A stretch of 64,000 nt of DNA, taken from Astropecten irregularis. Lineage: Eukaryota; Echinodermata; Asteroidea; Paxillosida; Astropectinidae. Every line of letters begins with the position of its first letter. Positions within the stretch are counted from its first letter, which is position 1. The notes beneath the pieces are model-generated. The model was not told the DNA's origin. It ran no database searches and was given only the letters and a program-made list of their open reading frames with translations. The stretch lies in contig OZ020248.1 in the NCBI GenBank assembly GCA_963971285.1, positions 6,882,001-6,946,000 on the forward strand, given 5' to 3'. The position numbers and the translations under genes were made by a program. This document shows positions 59,901 to 64,000 of the stretch, in pieces.

Positions 59901-61987
59901 GTCTTTTCACATGCTGCTATGATGCAACAGTCATATTAGTAATCATATATATCTTCATGCATTCAACCCTTGTTATTTGTAAGAATTGGTATTAGTTTGT
60001 TATAACCACACAAACAAGAAAATTAAGTCCTTTAATTATGTTTAATTTGATGCTTATTTGCCATCCACCATTATTTTATGTTGTGATTATTCAAAACTAC
60101 TGCAACCATTGGATCTCATTCACAATTGAAGAAAACAAGAAATAAAAATGAACAAAATAAATAATACAAAATGTGCTTGAGGCCATGTCTGTGGCCCATC
60201 TACTTGGCATGCTGCCTTTCAGAATTACTGAAAAAAAATGTACTCACACTAAATAGTCCACCTTTTCATGGAATTGTTTGAAAAGTAGAAATTAAAATAC
60301 ATGTAAGCTTGAGCCATTATGGTTGTCACTCCAAAGACAGAATTTCTCCCCAACTGAGACCTCCCTAACTAACACCAGCTGTGTTGAAAACTGGATTGGA
60401 AAGTGGAAACCATTCCTTTTGAATCTGACCAAGCTTGATTCAGGTTATGTGTGTATAATTATACACCCATTAATTGCTATAATTAATGTTAAATAAACAC
60501 ATAAACCTTCGTCACAACCACCCCAACCCGATCCCCCGCCCCCAAAATTTGTCTTTTTCAATAATAATGAAAAGGATGAATATTTAAATAGTGCCTGCTA
60601 TTTATAGGAAATAGTTGAACATCATGGGTTTTCTTTTTAGTTACTTCCAAAGTGAAAGAACTTGTATTATCTCCAATTTATGCCATCATTGCCTGCTTTC
60701 TGCAATTTTCATTTTGCATAACAAATTATCAGTGGTGATTTTGTTCTTCTTTTGTTTTAAGTCATGAAAAAACCCGCAATGAATTCAGACAGTTTCCCTT
60801 ACGGCTACCTGATAATGGTGTTTTGCTTTTGAAAGTCGCTGGTTCAAATCCTGCCCCAGTCAATTTTTCTTTGTTCACTTTTCAATGACTTAAACAACAG
60901 TAACATGATTAATTCTCTCATCCATTTATGTGTATCTTTACTTGCATATTCTTGTCCTCTTTTCATTTAGCCTTCGATCAAAAATAGATCCTGCTAGGAT
61001 CAGAACTTCAGGCCCTCCTAACCATTGACCAAGCATTTCATAAAATTAATCCAGTCAGTTTCCCTAGTGGTTATTCACTGCTAATATTTTTCTTTAGAGT
61101 TAAAGATCTCCTTTTCCCCTACATGGAAGTGCTTAATAGTTGTTTTTCCGCTGACAACGCTAAAAAAAAAACAATTTTCTCAGATTTTATTTTTTTTAAT
61201 GGTCAATTCATTCTCACATTCTTGATAACTCTTTAAATGTACTGACACCATGAATCATTATTTAACTTACCAATGCATTTCAGACAATGTGGGTCTTGAT
61301 AGTCACAGCCACAGGAGGTGCAAGACACACAGACACCGCCACCGGCGCTAGCATCCCATACATATTGGGGTCCTTTCTGATCTTGACATATTTTGTCATT
61401 TTCTGGAATTTCTGTAGAAAAATGCAACTTGGTTAATAATTTGTTACTTTCAGTAAACATTTTATTTTACATTCACGGACATTGGCTTGATCTTAGCAGC
61501 GACACAAATTTAGAGTGCCATGATTGATGTTGTGGATGTAGTAATTATAAATCAAAAAACCACCATTAACAGACATGCAGTTTCAGTAATTGTCAAACCG
61601 TCGGGTTTCTTTCATTTTCTTCTGTTAATAAAATAAAAACTTCTTTTTTTTCAACCACAAATGAAGACTCTGAAAAAGAAATCTGTTGTCAAGAAAAAAC
61701 AAAGATCACATTATGTTCGCTTCCTAAGGCCTATGGTAAAAACACAGAAATGCTAGACACATTTAATAAAAATGTGAAATATCTAACAACATGACTTTTT
61801 CCAACTGAAATATTAACATACATCTACAAAGCAAACCAAACTACAAAAGAACAAGGTCAAAGGTACAAACCTAAATCCTGCTGAACCGTTCCATTACCTC
61901 CTCCGGCCACGGCCACAGGCACAGCCTTTGACACTGCATAGGTGCAGCACAGGACCAAAGCCAAATAAGCTTTGGAAGTAATTCGAT
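53026..61987 (-). CDS. TNF-receptor-like type I membrane protein (Fn14 type)
   Basis: Five exons on the minus strand, all introns phase 1: 61987-61871, 61411-61271, 54456-54307, 53580-53488, 53102-53026 (stop TAG). They encode about 192 residues. A hydrophobic leader ('AYLALVLCCTYAVSKA') is followed by one cysteine-rich domain: first Cys in 'KICQDQ', a Trp, then C-x2-C-x2-C-x-C, then 'HCLKCI'. This spacing is close to that of TNFRSF12A (Fn14), with one extra Cys. Next come a Thr/Ser/Pro-rich stalk, a transmembrane helix ('GLVVAFGVVATILVLLVV') with a basic stop-transfer 'RWMLKKLKK', and a 30-residue cytoplasmic tail. The tail holds 'PMQPIN', similar to but not matching the PxQxxD TRAF-binding motif. 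Function as a TNF-family receptor is inferred. The start codon was not placed: a candidate first exon at 63217-63158 is one base out of phase. Confidence 0.72.
53212..53416. mobile_element. hAT-like MITE, 205 bp, 8-bp target duplication
   Basis: Inverted ends 'CAGTGGCGTCACCA' and 'TGGTGACGCCACTG'; flanked by 'CCTGCATG' at 53204-53211 and 53417-53424. G and C homopolymers line the arms. CAGTGGCG ends with 8-bp duplications are typical of the hAT superfamily. It lies in the last intron of the receptor gene, 110 bp from the last exon. Confidence 0.92.
53749..53997. mobile_element. Foldback/MITE, GGGCCAATTTCATG family
   Basis: 'GGGCCAATTTCATGGAGCTG' facing 'GCCATGAAATTGGCCCC'. Body shared with 56007-56252 and 58391-58637 ('GCCCAATAAAACAAACC', 'TTGATATTCATGGTCA'). 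Confidence 0.85.
54857..55195 (+). mobile_element. MITE copy in receptor intron
   Basis: Left 'TTTAAAGGTACACTTTGGTA', palindrome 'GATCTTTTAAAAGAT', right 'AACCAATTGATATTACCTTT'. About 60 bp shorter in the middle than 27856-28243. Confidence 0.8.
55216..55372. mobile_element. Short foldback, GGGGCCGATTTCAC ends
   Basis: 'GGGGCCGATTTCACAAAG' facing 'CTTTGTGAAATCCAGCCCT', with 'AAGATTATTGATCTTAAG' and 'CTTAAAGATCAATCA' as inner arms. Confidence 0.7.
56302..56757 (+). repeat. 153-bp unit, three tandem copies
   Basis: Units start at 56302, 56455 and 56608 with few differences ('ATGCAGGGCCTAGCAGAGAG' to 'AAATTATGATGTCATGA'). The third lacks four bases near 'CTCCATC'. In copy B of the larger duplication the unit occurs once (58694-58845). 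Confidence 0.9.
56776..56994. mobile_element. hAT-like MITE, 219 bp, with an empty-site paralogue
   Basis: Ends 'CACCGGCGCACCCAGG' and 'CCTGGGTGCGCCACTG'. Flanked by 'CCAGAAAT' at 56768-56775 and 56995-57002. In copy B the site is uninterrupted, with a single 'CCAGAAAT' at 58855-58862. The interior is poly-C, CT-rich and a 22-base T run. Confidence 0.93.
57781..59829. repeat. 2.1-kb tandem duplication, copy B
   Basis: Matches copy A but carries two segments that A lacks. One is a CpG-richer piece at about 58002-58180 with a perfect 'TGACGTCA' CRE palindrome at 58023. The other is a reverse hairpin-family fragment at about 59085-59367, flanked by 'AGGTCCTGTGGTA' repeats. It ends in a reverse MITE (59477-59833). 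Confidence 0.85.
59085..59367 (-). mobile_element. Hairpin-family retroelement tail inserted in copy B
   Basis: Reverse orientation: 'GTAATAAACTGCTGCAAACT', 'CTCATCAG', 'GTTTCGATCCTAGCAGGATC'. Absent from the matching place in copy A (near 57216). 'AGGTCCTGTGGTA' occurs at its distal edge and again in the flank. Confidence 0.7.
59834..61270. other. Receptor intron; SINE and hairpin-family fragments
   Basis: 60826-60895 is a SINE 3' part with B box 'GCTGGTTCAAATCCTGCC' and tail 'TTTTTCTTTGTTCACTTTTC'. 60900-61020 is a hairpin-family fragment ('TAGATCCTGCTAGGATCAGA'). Nothing else was recognised. Confidence 0.5.
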
Positions 61988-63157
61988 CTAGAAACGAATA
62001 CAAGACAAATAGCTATAATATCAACAAAAACAAAAGTTAAATCTTACTTTGAGTCGGTGCTGTATTATTATGTGGGCACAAAAGGGGGTAATCCTGGGTT
62101 TTAGGTGGCCAAATTATTTTGGTCGCTAACTTCAGCCAATGCATCACAGAGTAGCGGACTGTTGTATGGAGGGCCAAAATGACAAAATCTGATTGTCAGA
62201 TTTTTTTCTTTTTTGGCGAGCTGCAGTGAAGCATGCAGTGCGAGTCTATGTAATGCCGATAAATTTCCGTCCGTCCGTAAGTGTTTTTTATTTTGGGGGG
62301 GGGGGGGGGGGTTGGTTTTGTCTTAAAATCAATTACCGGTATTTCACCGGAATAAAGTTGTTCTTTAAAAGTTCTTTTCTTCCCGTCCTTTTTCCTTCTC
62401 ACCACGACCCTCTCCCATCCCTATACCCTTTTTCCAAACCCCCCCCCCCTCCCCCTCCCCCCCCCACCTTCCACCATCTAAAGAACTATACTATGCCTCT
62501 TGAAGTTTTTTTTTAGCTCGATCACACTAATATAAGCTCTTTAAACTTCTAAGAGAGCAGTCCGGTTTTTCCTTTTTCTGAGCTATCATGGAGGTAGAAA
62601 TAGAAAACCAAGATGACTCTATAACTTTGTATGTGTCTGTCATTTTGTTGGCATTGTGGTAAGACCATTTGGGTCCACTCTCCTGATTTGTGAAACACGG
62701 CTACATGTATGATTTTGCCTTTCCCTCCACACACACAATGAGCTTAAATATGACCATGGAGGAATAAAACACAGGAGTTACAACGAAACAGGGATCAAAC
62801 GAAAAACGTCTGGTACCGCTGGTAATAAAACAGCAGTCGCTTATTGATGGTCCAACCGCAAGCGACAGGCTGTCTGGAGATGCGCGCGTGCGCAGTACTC
62901 GCCTTCTGTAGTAAATGATTACGTCATACATGTACACGTACACATGCGTTTCCGATTTTCATCCGCCTCTAAACGAAATGCTCCATGCCGCTCCACACAC
63001 AGAGTCCCACAAATGGCTTAACAAAGCCACCATGCATACACACTTCGATTTTCAGCTGGCCAAATTCGGCCCAAACTTACTAAAATCATAAAAATATCCG
63101 ACCATATTTTCAACATTTTGTCATAAATCGTAATATCGAAATATGGGCATAACTTAC
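61988..63157. other. Receptor first-intron region
   Basis: Contains the left inverted arm (62075-62345), a G-run (62296-62314) and C-runs (62440-62466). A CpG-richer stretch starts at about 62860. No coding exon was found between 61988 and 63157. Confidence 0.5.
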
Positions 63158-63960
63158 CGTCAGAAAGTCGGATTTTAGCGGAAGAAACACCGGCGAATTC
63201 GGAATCTTCATGCGCATCGAACGGAACAATTTGCCAACGTGTACAAGCTATAGGAAGGTACTGCGCTTGCCAAAAGTGTTTTCAGTCGTTTGTTCGTGAA
63301 CTGAAAGTATTAGCATTTCGTTTCTCCACTGAGTGGTCAACAGTCTCAACACGGTACCAAACCGTGTGGTCAAAGAGATCTTATCGCGGTCGTTAATCTG
63401 TCGCGCAGCGGGAGGCCTCCATTCCTTTACCATTGGCCAGCCTGGGTCGTTAATTGGTCAGTAAACAACCTCAAGGGGCTTGGCGGGTCGTTCAAACTCC
63501 TTGTGTTATTCCTCCATGATATGACCTTTGATTACATGTAAAACCAAAACAACAGCAAAGCTGTCATGGCTAGCTGCGGCCTTACGTGGAATTACAAACA
63601 CGGATAGCAAATAAAAAAAAAAATATAAAAAAAATTATTGTCTTTCCAGATTGAAATACCGGTAATTAATTTTAAGACAAAACCAACCCCCCCCCCCCAA
63701 AAAAAAAAAAAAAAACTTAAACATTTCACGCGGACGGCCGGCCCGACGGACGGACGGAAATTTATCGGCATTACATAGACTCGCACTGCATGCTTCACTG
63801 CAGCTCGCCAAAAATGAAAAAAATCTGACAATCAAATTTTGTCATTTTGGCCCTCCATACAACAGTCCGCTACGCTGTGATGCATTGGCTGAAGTTAGAG
63901 ACCAAAATAATTTGGCCACCTAAAACCCAGGATTACCCAAAAGGGTGCACATACAACCAT
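62075..63960. repeat. Long inverted repeat enclosing the receptor 5' region
   Basis: 62075-62345 returns as the reverse complement at 63650-63960. Shared blocks: 'GGTAATCCTGGGTTTTAGGT', 'TCAGCCAATGCATCACAG', 'GGAGGGCCAAAATGACAAAA', 'GTGCGAGTCTATGTAATGCC', 'GATAAATTTCCGTCCGTCCG', then a G-run. Arms are about 270-310 bp and the spacer about 1.3 kb. The spacer holds the candidate first exon and a CpG-rich stretch, so the arms are two opposed copies of one repeat around a host promoter rather than the ends of one transposon. Confidence 0.8.
63158..63217 (-). CDS. Candidate first exon of the receptor gene (phase conflict)
   Basis: From an ATG at 63217 the frame reads 'MRMKIPNSPVFLPLKSDFLT' to a strong GTAAGT donor at 63158. 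It leaves in phase 0, whereas the next exon (61987-61871) must be entered in phase 1. In the phase that fits, the same DNA reads 'DAHEDSEFAGVSSAKIRLS' but has no ATG before an upstream stop. Either this is a leader exon, one base is missing in the assembly, or the real first exon is elsewhere. Surrounding sequence is CpG-rich, as expected for a promoter. Confidence 0.3.
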
Positions 63961-64000
63961 AGTCCCCTCATATGGGCTCATAAAACCCCCGGAGAATGAA

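Noticed and set aside
62875-63480. CpG-rich stretch as a separate minus-strand gene (frames of 61-80 codons)
   Set aside because: Frames are short and lack splice borders; the composition is better explained as the promoter or first-exon region of the receptor gene.

Overview
This is animal nuclear DNA: AT-rich, intron-rich and dense in short DNA transposons, foldback elements, tRNA-derived SINEs and minisatellites. The recognisable genes (an F-type lectin joined to a PAN/apple domain, a class XV myosin tail, a small TNF-receptor-like membrane protein) and the repeat landscape fit a marine invertebrate deuterostome, most likely an echinoderm. The phylum is an inference. Every gene model here comes from exon reading frames, GT-AG (once GC-AG) borders and matching intron phases read by eye.

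Layout. 1-3.5 kb: a dispersed about 1-kb repeat, then a 916-bp tandem array. 4.1-5.2 kb: three phase-matched exons of a plus-strand gene I do not recognise. 5.2-15.9 kb: mostly repeats, including a 44-bp minisatellite, one possible minus-strand 5' exon, and a 4-kb insertion nested inside a copy of the 916-bp family. 15.98-18.74 kb: a complete five-exon secreted lectin gene, all introns phase 1, whose stop codon sits on the edge of a MITE. 19-31 kb: repeats, an odd cluster of eight copies of a 14-16-bp dyad motif (25.6-27.4 kb), and a tRNA-like foldback element.

31.1-46.6 kb: the C-terminal part of a class XV unconventional myosin on the plus strand (SH3 end, MyTH4, FERM, then a Ser/Pro-rich tail of about 200 residues). 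It carries two clear coding lesions and a possible third upstream, so it is either a young pseudogene or null allele, or contains assembly errors. Its introns hold a LINE fragment, SINEs, foldbacks, a 55-bp minisatellite and a 979-bp transposon with intact ends.

46.6-53 kb: the 3' region of the myosin, a 1.2-kb minisatellite and two MITEs. 53.0-63.2 kb: a minus-strand gene for a type I membrane protein with one cysteine-rich domain of the Fn14/TNFRSF12A kind. Its large intron contains a 2.1-kb tandem duplication whose two copies show one filled and one empty hAT insertion site. Its 5' region lies inside a 1.9-kb segment bounded by long inverted repeats.

The three recognisable genes share no pathway that I can see. 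One is secreted carbohydrate recognition, one an actin-based motor tail, one a cell-surface receptor. No CRISPR, rRNA or convincing functional tRNA gene was found.
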